A stretch of DNA of 64,000 bases from DASXMX01 sp035483795. GTDB lineage: Bacteria; Planctomycetota; Phycisphaerae; Tepidisphaerales; Tepidisphaeraceae. The stretch lies in contig DATHPP010000425.1 in NCBI GenBank assembly GCA_035483795.1, positions 57,545 to 121,544 on the forward strand, written 5' to 3'. A program made the position numbers and the translations under genes. How positions within the stretch are numbered: position 1 is the stretch's first letter; each line of letters begins with the position of its first letter. The notes below the pieces were generated by a model, which saw only the letters and a program-made list of their open reading frames with translations, ran no database searches and was not told where the DNA came from. Positions 56,961-64,000 of the stretch are shown here, piece by piece.

Positions 56961-57301
56961 AACCCGATACCACCGTCTACCGCGGCCGGCGCTCCAAAGG
57001 CTATGCCGCCGTGACTGTCGATGATCTCCCCCTGTCCGATGATCCCAGCCTGAAACTGGCCAACCATTCGCCCACCGGATTCGAGTGGTCCTATTACGGA
57101 TCGGGACCGGCGCAACTGGCGCTGGCAATCCTCCTGGACTTCACCGGCGATCCCGATCTGGCTTTGGACTGCTACCAGCTATTCAAGGCCGCGTTCGTCG
57201 GCGGCTGGCCGCAGGCCGGCTGGGAAATCGACGGAGCGATGATCCGCGGCTGGCTGGAACAAAACGCGGCGCTGGCCGAGGTGAAAGAGGAAACGACTTG
57301 A
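56957..57301 (+). CDS. DUF6166-like protein
   Basis: 114 residues. YRGRRSKGYAAVTVDDLPL, KLANHSPTGFEWSYYGSGPA, QLALAILLDFTGDPDLALDC match DUF6166: a small phage/plasmid protein family, unknown function. Ends with a coupled TTG for the next gene. Confidence 0.8.
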   Translation: MKPDTTVYRGRRSKGYAAVTVDDLPLSDDPSLKLANHSPTGFEWSYYGSGPAQLALAILLDFTGDPDLALDCYQLFKAAFVGGWPQAGWEIDGAMIRGWLEQNAALAEVKEETT

Positions 57302-57525
57302 GCGCTGCCCTGGATATGTTCGTCGTCTACGACCATCCGACCGATCACCCGGATCAGATCATCGTGCGCCGCTGGGAAATCCTGCCGGGAATCGCCCGCG
57401 CCACCGCGGAGTTCACCGCACACGATTCGCTGGAGGAGGCGCGTCATGGGCTGATGCAGCGCGGCCTGACCTGGCTGCCCCGGCACCCGACCGACGAGCC
57501 GCAGATTTTGGAGTCGTGGATTTGA
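57298..57525 (+). CDS. Small unknown protein, TTG start
   Basis: 75 residues. GAGGAAACGAC directly before TTG 57298 and the TTGA overlap favour this start over ATG 57316. ATAEFTAHDSLEEARHGLMQ, RGLTWLPRHPTDEPQILESW. Function unknown. Confidence 0.55.
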   Translation: MSAALDMFVVYDHPTDHPDQIIVRRWEILPGIARATAEFTAHDSLEEARHGLMQRGLTWLPRHPTDEPQILESWI

Positions 57526-57536
57526 ATGGAGCGAAT

Positions 57537-57824
57537 ATGGTCACGACCTCTTTGAAGCAGCTTACCGACGCCGATCTGGTCACCAGCCTCGCCAGCGAGG
57601 TCTGTCCCGCCTGCGGCTCTCCGAAGTTCAGCCGCAAGACCTTCTGCCTATCGGATTACCGCCGCCTGCCCAAGGCGATGCGGAATGCGGTCTATCAGAA
57701 GCTGGGCCACGGGTATTTCGAGGCGGTGATGGAAGCGATGCAGTATCTGGGCCGGGAGGAGTTCGTCCTGCCCGATCCGCGGCGGCCGATGCAACCGCAG
57801 GACAAGGAAGTCCATCATGCCTGA
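57537..57824 (+). CDS. Zinc-binding phage protein
   Basis: 95 residues from ATG 57537. EVCPACGSPKFSRKTFC, YRRLPKAMRNAVYQKLGHGY, LPDPRRPMQPQDKEVHHA. CxxC-C metal site, then helices. The GGAG before ATG supports this start. Unknown role. Confidence 0.65.
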   Translation: MVTTSLKQLTDADLVTSLASEVCPACGSPKFSRKTFCLSDYRRLPKAMRNAVYQKLGHGYFEAVMEAMQYLGREEFVLPDPRRPMQPQDKEVHHA

Positions 57825-58071
57825 TTACAAGGAATATTTGAGCAGCGAAGACTGGGCGGAACTCCGGGCAGAAGCTATCGAACGCGCTGGAGGTGAATGC
57901 GAGCGATGCGGCTCAACGGAGAATCTTCAAGTTCACCACCGGACCTATCGGCGCTTGGGCCAGGAACGTCTCAGCGACCTCGAATGTGTATGCGACGAGT
58001 GCCATCGCGAAATTCACGGGGTCGATGACTGCGAAACTGATGACGACGAAACTGATGACGATGACGAATAA
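57817..58071 (+). CDS. Small HNH endonuclease
   Basis: 84 residues. ECERCGSTENLQVHHRTYRR and CVCDECHREIHGVDDCETDD contain the CxxC, HH, N and CxxCH of HNH nucleases. Acidic tail DDDETDDDDE. Compact phage HNH. Confidence 0.8.
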   Translation: MPDYKEYLSSEDWAELRAEAIERAGGECERCGSTENLQVHHRTYRRLGQERLSDLECVCDECHREIHGVDDCETDDDETDDDDE

Positions 58072-58083
58072 GGGAAATCCATC

Positions 58084-58341
58084 ATGCCCACTGAATCCGA
58101 AATCGACGCCGCCGTCCTCACCCTGGCCCGCGCTGCGCAGGGGCGTCTGTACGTCTTCCGCGACGGCACCTTCAGCGCCGAAGGCAAAGGCCCCAGCCGC
58201 TATTGCGTCATCGTGGGCATCGACGACTGCGCCCAGGCCATGATCGAGGCGTCCGACAGGGCCTCCAACGGTCACAGGGCCTCCAACGCTCACTCGGGCC
58301 GGAATGGCAACGGAGCGGTCGTCACTGCGGAGGGAACATGA
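58084..58341 (+). CDS. Unknown protein with Gly/Asn/His-rich end
   Basis: 85 residues: IDAAVLTLARAAQGRLYVFR, ASDRASNGHRASNAHSGRNG is an internally repeated C-terminus. The beta part (GRLYVFRDGTFSAEGKGPSR) is conserved-looking. No function known. Confidence 0.5.
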   Translation: MPTESEIDAAVLTLARAAQGRLYVFRDGTFSAEGKGPSRYCVIVGIDDCAQAMIEASDRASNGHRASNAHSGRNGNGAVVTAEGT

Positions 58342-58991
58342 TCGCGACCGACACGAAAGCGCCGCCGAAGTCGCGTGGGGTCATCTTCAGCGCGCCAATG
58401 GTGAGGGCGATCCTCGATGGGAAGAAAACGCAGACGCGGCGGCTGGTGAAGCCGCAGCCCCCACCAAAAGACGCCACCGTTGCCGCGACGGGAAGCACCT
58501 ACGGATGGATGTCATGCAAGGATTCGGGAGACAGCGGCCTCTTTCGTCCCGTCGGCCCCGTCTGGAAGGTGCGAGAACTGATGGGTAGCGATTCTGATCC
58601 GCGCCTGCGCTGTCCCTACGGCAAGATCGGCGACCGCCTGTGGGTCCGCGAGACGTTCTACCTCGACCACCTTGACGCGATCGACGCGATTCCAAAACAA
58701 AAGCCCGACGACGCTGACGACTGGATCTACTACCGCGCGGATGGAACGTGCTGCGACCAAATCCCGGAGTGTTCATGCGCGGAGGTAGGCAAACCGAAAT
58801 GGCGCTCTCCGATCCACATGCCCCGCTGGGCCAGCCGCATCACCCTCCGCATCACGAAAATTCGCGTCCAGAGGGTGACGGACATCAGTGAGCAGGATGC
58901 AAGGGCGGAAGGCGTTAATCCCGTTCACGAGGATGGCGCCTGGGTCTGGGCCATCTCATTCCAGCGCGTCCAGAAGGAAGATGCCTCATGA
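58338..58991 (+). CDS. ASCH-domain phage protein
   Basis: 217 residues from ATG 58338. IFSAPMVRAILDGKKTQTRR, CPYGKIGDRLWVRETFY, YYRADGTCCDQIPECSCAEV and SRITLRITKIRVQRVTDISE is the typical phage ASCH pattern (RILDGKKTQTRR opening). PUA-like RNA-binding fold. Overlaps neighbours by 4 bp. Confidence 0.85.
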   Translation: MIATDTKAPPKSRGVIFSAPMVRAILDGKKTQTRRLVKPQPPPKDATVAATGSTYGWMSCKDSGDSGLFRPVGPVWKVRELMGSDSDPRLRCPYGKIGDRLWVRETFYLDHLDAIDAIPKQKPDDADDWIYYRADGTCCDQIPECSCAEVGKPKWRSPIHMPRWASRITLRITKIRVQRVTDISEQDARAEGVNPVHEDGAWVWAISFQRVQKEDAS

Positions 58992-59251
58992 TCCACAAGC
59001 CCGACGATCAAACCTTCTGCTACATCGGGCGCCGGTCCTGCGGCTGCATCTGTTGCGTCACGATCGACGACACCGAGCACCGGAAGGAAACTGCCAAGGA
59101 CATCGCCGAATGGATTCGCTCCGGGCTGTCGATCGAGAGAATGACGGTCGCCCAGGCCAAGGCCGATCCGCACTTCTTCAAACACTGCCCGCTGTGTGAA
59201 CGCCGTAAGCCCGATGTCCAAGTGCCGCTTTTCGAGGGAGCGAGCAAATGA
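58988..59251 (+). CDS. Small zinc-binding protein
   Basis: 87 residues. RRSCGCICCVTIDDTEHRKE, IRSGLSIERMTVAQAKADPH, CPLCERRKPD: cysteine pairs near both ends. Common in phage early operons, function unknown. Confidence 0.6.
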   Translation: MIHKPDDQTFCYIGRRSCGCICCVTIDDTEHRKETAKDIAEWIRSGLSIERMTVAQAKADPHFFKHCPLCERRKPDVQVPLFEGASK

Positions 59252-59541
59252 TCCACCCCGACTCCCCAGCCCTGCACTACCGCTCCCCGCACTACCCGGC
59301 TGTCTTCAACGGCATGGTCCCCTCGAAGATCAGGATGAGACAGACGGTGAGGGTCGATCCCGGATTGCTGCTGGCGCGGCCGGAGTTGAAGGACACGATC
59401 GCCTACTGCGGCGAATTGTACGACGTGTGGGTCAACAGCCATGGGGCGGTTGCGGCGGTGTTGCCCGATGGAGGGCAGCTTGGGGTGAAGCCGGGGGAAT
59501 TTGAAGTGGTGGAGTTCTATCGAGGGGAGGCGATCGCTTGA
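59248..59541 (+). CDS. Unknown phage protein
   Basis: 97 residues: ALHYRSPHYPAVFNGMVPSK, RMRQTVRVDPGLLLARPELK, YDVWVNSHGAVAAVLPDGGQ. Beta-rich; function unknown. Stop overlaps the C5 methyltransferase start. Confidence 0.5.
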   Translation: MIHPDSPALHYRSPHYPAVFNGMVPSKIRMRQTVRVDPGLLLARPELKDTIAYCGELYDVWVNSHGAVAAVLPDGGQLGVKPGEFEVVEFYRGEAIA

Positions 59542-61181
59542 AAAACCTTGAATCCGCGATTCTGACGACGCGCCACGGAGCGCAGCTCAACGCCGGCATG
59601 TTCGATGAGATGATCGTCGATAATTTCGCGGGCGCGGGCGGGGCTTCCATGGGCATCGAGGCTGCGGTCGGGCGCGCCGTCGACGTCGCCATCAATCACG
59701 ACCAGCACTCGATCGCGATGCACCAGATCAACCATCCGAACACGCTGCACCTGTGCGAGGATGTTTGGAACGTCGATCCGGTTCAGGCGACGGCCGGCCG
59801 GCAAGTCGGACTCGCCTGGTTCAGCCCCGATTGCCGGCATTTTTCCCGGGCCAAGGGAGGCAAGCCGGTCGAGAAAAAGATTCGCGGATTGGCGTGGGTC
59901 GTCATCCGCTGGGCAAGATTGGTGTCGCCCCGGTTGATCGTTCTGGAGAACGTCCGCGAGTTTCAGGAATGGGGTCCCTTGCGGTCGGACAATACTCCGT
60001 GCCCGAAACGCAAGGGCAGCACGTTCAAGAGTTTCGTCACCCGCCTGCGCAATCTCGGATACGTCGTCGAGCACCGCATTCTGAACGCCGCGGACTTCGG
60101 CGCGCCGACGCACCGCCGCCGGCTGTTCCTGATCGCGCGACGCGACGGGGTTCAAATCCAATGGCCCGAGCCGACGTACGGCCCCGGTCGTAAACATCGC
60201 TACCGAACCGCAGCGAGCTGCATCGACTGGTCGCTTCCCTGCCCGAGTATTTTCCTGACTCGCGCCGAAGCCAGAATCCTGCGCATCATCCGGCCCCTGG
60301 CCGACAAGACCATGCGGCGCATCGCGATGGGCATCAAGCGCTACGTTCTGGATAATCCCAAGCCGTTCATCGTCACTTGCAATCACGGCGGCCCGGAATT
60401 TCGCGGCCAGTCAGTCGATGATCCGTTCAAGACGGTGACGGGATCGCGGGATGCGCATGGACTTGTGCTGCCCTTCCTCGCCGCCAATTACGGCGAAGCG
60501 CCTCACCAGGAGACCCGTGGCCAGAAGGTTGACGAGCCGCTGCGAACCGTCACGCCATCGAACAACGCGGGTGTCCTGATCGCGCCCACCGTCATCCAAT
60601 ACGCTGCGAAACCCCGACCGATTGACGAGCCGGCCGGCGTCGTGATGACGGAGAATCACCAGGCGCTCGCTACGGCGTTTATCGCCAAGCATTACGGCGG
60701 AGTCGTCGGCCATGCCCCGGATCGCCCCATCGGCACTATCACGGCCGTCGATCATCACAGCGTCGTCGCTTCGCATTTGACAAAGTTCTACGGGACCAAC
60801 GTCGGCGCGGATGTGCGCGAGCCAATGCCTACGGTGACGGCGGACGGAAACCACGTTGGCGAGGTCCGTGCGTTCCTTATCAAATACTTCGGCTGCGGTT
60901 GTGGGCAACAATGCGTTGAACCACTTCACACGGTCACGGGGCGCGACCGCTTCGGGCTGGTGACGATCGACGGCCAGGATTTCCAGATCATCGACATCGG
61001 CTTGCGCATGCTCAATCCCCACGAGTTGCTCCGCGCCCAGTTTGGAAAATATGCCGAAGGCTACATCCTTCTCGGCACCAAAGCGCAACAGGTCGCGCGA
61101 ATCGGCAACAGCGTGCCACCTGAACTGGCCGAGGCCGTCGTTCGCGCCAACTACTGCGCCGAAATCGAGGTCGCAGCATGA
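59538..61181 (+). CDS. C5 cytosine-specific DNA methyltransferase
   Basis: 547 residues, TTG start coupled as TTGA. Motif I DNFAGAGGASMGIE, motif IV WFSPDCRHFSRAKGG (active Cys in DCRHFS), VI LVSPRLIVLENVREF, VIII THRRRLFLIARR and X IGNSVPPELAEAVV are all present. Six units of D/E-x-P-x-x-T-V-T type occupy residues about 290-490 as target-recognition region. It methylates cytosine C5, probably for self-protection or regulation. Longer than the roughly 350-400 of minimal enzymes. Confidence 0.9.
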   Translation: MKNLESAILTTRHGAQLNAGMFDEMIVDNFAGAGGASMGIEAAVGRAVDVAINHDQHSIAMHQINHPNTLHLCEDVWNVDPVQATAGRQVGLAWFSPDCRHFSRAKGGKPVEKKIRGLAWVVIRWARLVSPRLIVLENVREFQEWGPLRSDNTPCPKRKGSTFKSFVTRLRNLGYVVEHRILNAADFGAPTHRRRLFLIARRDGVQIQWPEPTYGPGRKHRYRTAASCIDWSLPCPSIFLTRAEARILRIIRPLADKTMRRIAMGIKRYVLDNPKPFIVTCNHGGPEFRGQSVDDPFKTVTGSRDAHGLVLPFLAANYGEAPHQETRGQKVDEPLRTVTPSNNAGVLIAPTVIQYAAKPRPIDEPAGVVMTENHQALATAFIAKHYGGVVGHAPDRPIGTITAVDHHSVVASHLTKFYGTNVGADVREPMPTVTADGNHVGEVRAFLIKYFGCGCGQQCVEPLHTVTGRDRFGLVTIDGQDFQIIDIGLRMLNPHELLRAQFGKYAEGYILLGTKAQQVARIGNSVPPELAEAVVRANYCAEIEVAA

Positions 61182-61208
61182 ACGCTAGACCCCACACGGA
61201 GGAACCCC

Positions 61209-61403
61209 ATGCACAGTAAACCCATGGAAGAATCACAAGGCACCTTCACCACGACAGAGACGTCCCCCCACGAATGTCGCCGTTGCGGAAGGGGCCCGGT
61301 GAAGTGTCAGACTTGGGAGAGCCAATGTGGAGGCTATGAGGATTACCAATACACATGCCCGGCCTGCGGGTACGTGTGGTGGGTGGACGGGATCGACTCA
61401 TGA
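61209..61403 (+). CDS. Small zinc-ribbon protein
   Basis: 64 residues. HECRRCGRGPVKCQTWESQC, DYQYTCPACGYVWWVDG. GGAGGAAC lies 4 bases before ATG. Two CxxC pairs. Common phage ribbon. Confidence 0.7.
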   Translation: MHSKPMEESQGTFTTTETSPHECRRCGRGPVKCQTWESQCGGYEDYQYTCPACGYVWWVDGIDS

Positions 61404-61633
61404 AAATCACCCTCGAAAGCACCGACAAGATCGTCACCCTCAACGGCGTACCGGCCCGGCTCTGGGAAGGCATCAGCGAGAGGGGAATCCCGGTCGTCGC
61501 CTTCATCACCCGACTGGCCGTCCCCGAGGGCCAGCCCGCCGAAGCCTACGAACAGTTTGAACGGGAATTGCAGGAGCACAGAGCGCCAAAGCCGGAGCTG
61601 GCCGGCGCGTTCGATCCGCGATTGATCCTTTAA
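61400..61633 (+). CDS. Conserved small phage protein
   Basis: 77 residues. MKITLESTDKIVTLNGVPAR, LWEGISERGIPVVAFITRLA, FERELQEHRAP follow a widespread phage pattern of unknown function (KIVTLNG...RxW.G...V.AFITRIAV). Coupled by ATGA. Confidence 0.75.
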   Translation: MKITLESTDKIVTLNGVPARLWEGISERGIPVVAFITRLAVPEGQPAEAYEQFERELQEHRAPKPELAGAFDPRLIL

Positions 61634-61653
61634 CGGAGTTTGATGATGCCGCC

Positions 61654-61896
61654 GTGAATGAGGCCGAACGCCATTATCTGCCGCGCTTCTGCGCCCTGGA
61701 GATGCAACTGTATCGCGAACTATTCGGACGCGATGCCGTTCCCGAGCGTCTCAAGCCGGCCCTGACCGAATGGATGCCCGACTGGCGGGCGGTGGCCAAA
61801 CAGATGCCCCCGGTCCTGCCGCAGCGGGGAAAAGTGAAGCATCGACGCCGGCCGCAAGCCCCGCCACGGCCCGTGCGAGCTATAGAGGCAGCATGA
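61654..61896 (+). CDS. Unknown small basic protein, GTG start
   Basis: 80 residues: AERHYLPRFCALEMQLYREL, FGRDAVPERLKPALTEWMPD, then a basic low-complexity tail. Function unknown. Overlaps the next gene by 4 bp. Confidence 0.5.
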   Translation: MNEAERHYLPRFCALEMQLYRELFGRDAVPERLKPALTEWMPDWRAVAKQMPPVLPQRGKVKHRRRPQAPPRPVRAIEAA

Positions 61897-62594
61897 TCGA
61901 CGAAACCTGCGGTGCCGCGGCGATCGAGGAACGCGAGCGTATCCGAAAACGCGGCGTGCGCAGCGCGGTCATGATGGCCCTGAACATCGGCAACTTCTGG
62001 CTGCCCAAGAACCCGGTCGAGCGGATCAGCGAACTGGGATGGATTTTGCGCTACACGCTGGATGGCGGTTTTAGCACCAAAGCGAGGACACCCATGGACG
62101 TGAACAAGCTGGCCGACCAATGGATCGACGCCGTGGTGAAAATGTGTCTGTCCCACGACAAGGCCGACTACGACGCCGCCGACGCGCAGGCCGACACCTT
62201 GCTCAGGCCCATCCTGGCAGCGCCGATCAAACAGGTGCGCGAGTTCTATCACCTGCTGCTGCAAAAGATGCGCGATGAAAAGCGCGTGCCGTTTCTGGTC
62301 TGGGTCAGCTTCGAGGCATGGGGCGAGTTCGCCGTGAAAGACGCCCCCGATCAGGGCGTGAAGCGCTTGAAAGCCAAGCTGGCGGCGGACCTTGCCGAGC
62401 TGGTGAAGGAGCCGGTGGCCGAGCAGCTGCCCAAGGCGATCGCCCGCGCCCTCAAGTGGCGCGATCCCGAGCAGCTCAAGGAAGTCAAAGCCGCGGTCGA
62501 GGCCGGGGCCAAACCCAAGCTGGTCGGCCGTCAGTCCTGTCTCTATCTGGAATGTCCCGTACCGGGCAAGGAACCGGTGAGTGTGATGATTTAA
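61893..62594 (+). CDS. Unknown helical phage protein
   Basis: 233 residues: NIGNFWLPKNPVERISELGW, MDVNKLADQWIDAVVKMCLS, IKQVREFYHLLLQKMRDEKR, LEVKAAVEAGAKPKLVGRQS-like end. Charged and helical (possible oligomerisation). Start ATG overlaps the preceding stop. Confidence 0.5.
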   Translation: MIDETCGAAAIEERERIRKRGVRSAVMMALNIGNFWLPKNPVERISELGWILRYTLDGGFSTKARTPMDVNKLADQWIDAVVKMCLSHDKADYDAADAQADTLLRPILAAPIKQVREFYHLLLQKMRDEKRVPFLVWVSFEAWGEFAVKDAPDQGVKRLKAKLAADLAELVKEPVAEQLPKAIARALKWRDPEQLKEVKAAVEAGAKPKLVGRQSCLYLECPVPGKEPVSVMI

Positions 62595-62606
62595 CAGGAG
62601 CGTGTC

Positions 62607-62996
62607 ATGAACGATGCGAGATTCCAGGCGTTGATCGAAGCCCTGGAGGCGATGCCGGAAGCGGATTTCGATATGGAGCGCTGGGATGGCTGCGCCGTGA
62701 GCCACTACATCCGGCACAACGCCCACTGCGGACTGACCGTGCAATGGATGCGGGTCGATTTCGGAGACGGCGAGAAGCGAATGGCCTTGATGTTGTTCGA
62801 TCCTCTCACCAAGGCGATCGGCTACACCGCCGCGGCCGGGCATTTCGGCCTGAGGCTGGATGAAGCCTTCCGCCTGCTCAGCCCCACGGAATATCCATCA
62901 CCGAACAAGTGCGTGGTGATCGGCCGCCTGGTCGCCTTCTACGAAGGACACCGCCGCAAAACCTTCGGCGAGAAGATCATGGGCGCCGGACGGTGA
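62607..62996 (+). CDS. Unknown phage protein
   Basis: 129 residues. ARFQALIEALEAMPEADFDM, GLTVQWMRVDFGDGEKRMAL, YTAAAGHFGLRLDEAFRLLS. Mixed alpha/beta. AGGAG-type ribosome site. No family recognised. Confidence 0.5.
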   Translation: MNDARFQALIEALEAMPEADFDMERWDGCAVSHYIRHNAHCGLTVQWMRVDFGDGEKRMALMLFDPLTKAIGYTAAAGHFGLRLDEAFRLLSPTEYPSPNKCVVIGRLVAFYEGHRRKTFGEKIMGAGR

Positions 62997-63003
62997 TGTT
63001 CAA

Positions 63004-63375
63004 ATGATCCCCACCCTCGACAACATCTGCGCCAAGACCGCGGCGTTCTTCAACGTCGAGGCGGCCGACCTGCGCGGGCGGCGTAAATTGCAGCACTTCA
63101 CCGAGCCGCGCGAAGTGGCCTACCTCCTGATGCACCGCTTCGGCCGGCGGACCTGGGGGCAGATCGGGCTGTATATGAATCGCGATCATGCAACCTGTCT
63201 GCACGGGGCGCGGCGGATGGAGCAATTGATGCAGACCGATCCGACCCTGCGGCAACAGGTGGAAATCCTCGATCGGGAATTGCGTTTGGAAGCGGAACGA
63301 CAGGCGGCCCAACCGCGGGCGGTTGGACGCCGACCTGTGTGCGGCCCGGCGCCGGGCGGTCCGGTGCCGGCCTAA
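63004..63375 (+). CDS. DnaA domain IV-like DNA-binding protein without AAA+ domain
   Basis: 123 residues. NICAKTAAFFNVEAADLRGR, RRKLQHFTEPREVAYLLMHR, TWGQIGLYMNRDHATCLHGA is the DnaA C-terminal signature (LRG/RRK, R..A..L., DH.T..HA). DnaA domain IV binds DnaA boxes; here AAA+ and N-terminal domains are missing. It may act as a repressor or origin-binding competitor. Followed by a strong terminator. Confidence 0.85.
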   Translation: MIPTLDNICAKTAAFFNVEAADLRGRRKLQHFTEPREVAYLLMHRFGRRTWGQIGLYMNRDHATCLHGARRMEQLMQTDPTLRQQVEILDRELRLEAERQAAQPRAVGRRPVCGPAPGGPVPA

Positions 63376-63383
63376 AAAGGCGG

Positions 63384-63428
63384 GTCCCCATCCGCCGATG
63401 GAGCCCTTAAAGGCGGATGGGGACTTTT
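63384..63428 (+). terminator. Rho-independent terminator
   Basis: GTCCCCATCCGCC (63384-63396) and GGCGGATGGGGAC (63412-63424), 13-bp perfect stem, then TTTT. It ends the rightward operon, just before the second recombinase gene. Confidence 0.85.
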
Positions 63429-63439
63429 GTTTCGGAGCG

Positions 63440-64000
63440 ATGCAAATGCCCACCGCCTGCACTGAGCAACGTCGAAGTGTGGTTCAACTGGCGGCGCGGT
63501 ATCTCCGCTGGGCGGGGAAGACCTACCGCAAGGGGGGCAAGCCCACCAGCCACGTCGGCAACATCCGCTATGCCCTGCGCGATCTGGACGAGCAGGCCGG
63601 CGGGCGGGCGGCCGATGATTACGCGGCGCCGGACCTGGCGTCCCTGCGCGATCGATTGGCGCTTGAGCGTCTGGCCGTGGCCACCATCAACAAGCGCCTG
63701 TCGATCATCCAAACCGCGTTCGCCTGGGGCCGGCAGTATGGCCTGTGCGCTGCGGCGACGGTGGCGGATCTGGCGGTGGTGACGCCCCTGCGCCCGGGCC
63801 GCTCGCCAGCCAAAGACCCGGTGCCGGTCCTCCCGGTCGATCGCCAGGTGGTTGAGGCGACGCAACGTCATCTTCCGCCGGTGCTGGTCGACCTGATCGA
63901 GCTGCTGTGGATTCAGGGCTGCCGGCCGCAGGAAATCTGCAACCTCTGCCCGGCCGAGCTGGAAATCCCCGGCGCCGAAGCGGGAGCAGGGGGAGCGGGG
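63440..64000 (+). CDS. Second tyrosine recombinase (partial, runs off right edge)
   Basis: 187 residues seen. ARYLRWAGKTYRKGGKPTSH, VGNIRYALRDLDEQAGGRAA is the SAM-like N-terminal domain, then LSIIQTAFAWGRQYGLCAAA and the start of the catalytic domain (LLWIQGCRPQEICNL, arginine-I as GCRPQE). ATG 63446 is 8 bases after GGAG and may be the real start. A PELVEG-like repeat lies in its first codons. Unlike the integrase at 53.4 kb it keeps the arginine-I residue. Confidence 0.85.
   Translation, partial: MQMPTACTEQRRSVVQLAARYLRWAGKTYRKGGKPTSHVGNIRYALRDLDEQAGGRAADDYAAPDLASLRDRLALERLAVATINKRLSIIQTAFAWGRQYGLCAAATVADLAVVTPLRPGRSPAKDPVPVLPVDRQVVEATQRHLPPVLVDLIELLWIQGCRPQEICNLCPAELEIPGAEAGAGGAG
63456..63479. 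repeat. Variant dispersed repeat at the start of the recombinase gene
   Basis: CCTGCACTGAGCAACGTCGA and AGTG: third copy of the family seen at 7617 and 45662, here with AAC in the centre. Confidence 0.45.

Noticed and set aside
61674..62843. 389-residue minus-strand ORF
   Set aside because: Antisense to coupled plus-strand genes with ribosome sites; His/Gly-rich shadow composition.
1..64000. CRISPR array, rRNA or complete tRNA gene
   Set aside because: No regularly spaced repeats and no complete cloverleaf; only a tRNA 3' half at about 54938-54984.

Overview
The window is a dense, GC-rich piece of a tailed-phage-like genome: either a free or episomal phage, or a prophage whose ends lie outside the window. 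Almost all genes are short, tightly packed and joined by ATGA, TGATG or GTGA overlaps. The host is probably a Planctomycetota-type bacterium. I infer this from the integrase style (the arginine-I region reads GAMDNSD), a PEP-CTERM-like sorting peptide, GACGCGG-type junction repeats and PELVEG-type dispersed repeats. No 16S rRNA, complete tRNA or housekeeping gene is present to prove it.

Layout. 1-15702 (minus): packaging and virion genes read leftward. The order is TerL, a DNA methyltransferase, a gpW-like connector, several small proteins, a very long portal fusion, two small proteins, a repeat-built tail-fibre-like protein, then two overlapping glycosyltransferases that run off the left edge. 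15740-20121 (plus): a coupled operon with a HTH protein, a KOW-like protein, DUF3846, zinc ribbons and an HNH nuclease. It separates TerL from TerS (20122-20640, minus). 20824-30975 (minus): putative surface or receptor-binding proteins (beta-rich, parallel beta-helix and repeat proteins) with a serine recombinase among them. 30955-33812: an IS1595-family transposon carrying a RelA/SpoT-domain (toxSAS-like) gene, inserted in a DUF6527-like gene. 33814-49567 (mostly minus): a glycosidase-like protein, several tiny membrane proteins, coiled-coil, lipoprotein and peptidase-like proteins (lysis candidates), then many zinc-ribbon and regulatory genes. 49698-50802 (plus): ParA-like ATPase and RHH partner, followed by a MITE-like element. 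51-53.5 kb: RHH and HTH regulators. 53437-55127: tyrosine integrase and an attP-like region with a tRNA-Phe-like core. 55423-63375 (plus): an early-type operon with DUF6166, HNH, ASCH, a C5 cytosine methyltransferase and a DnaA domain-IV-only protein, closed by a strong terminator. A second tyrosine recombinase then runs off the right edge.

How it works together. TerS, TerL and the portal would form the packaging motor. The tail-fibre, beta-helix and glycosidase genes would provide host-surface interaction, possibly modified by the two glycosyltransferases. ParA/RHH, integrase/Xis-like protein and attP imply stable maintenance plus site-specific integration. No major capsid, protease, tape-measure or polymerase gene could be recognised.

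The most striking signal is that the terminase large subunit is read only through a +1 frameshift at CTT TGA C, the same heptamer as the release-factor-2 recoding site, exactly inside Walker B. At least three other genes also show apparent frameshifts, so indels or assembly errors must be excluded first.
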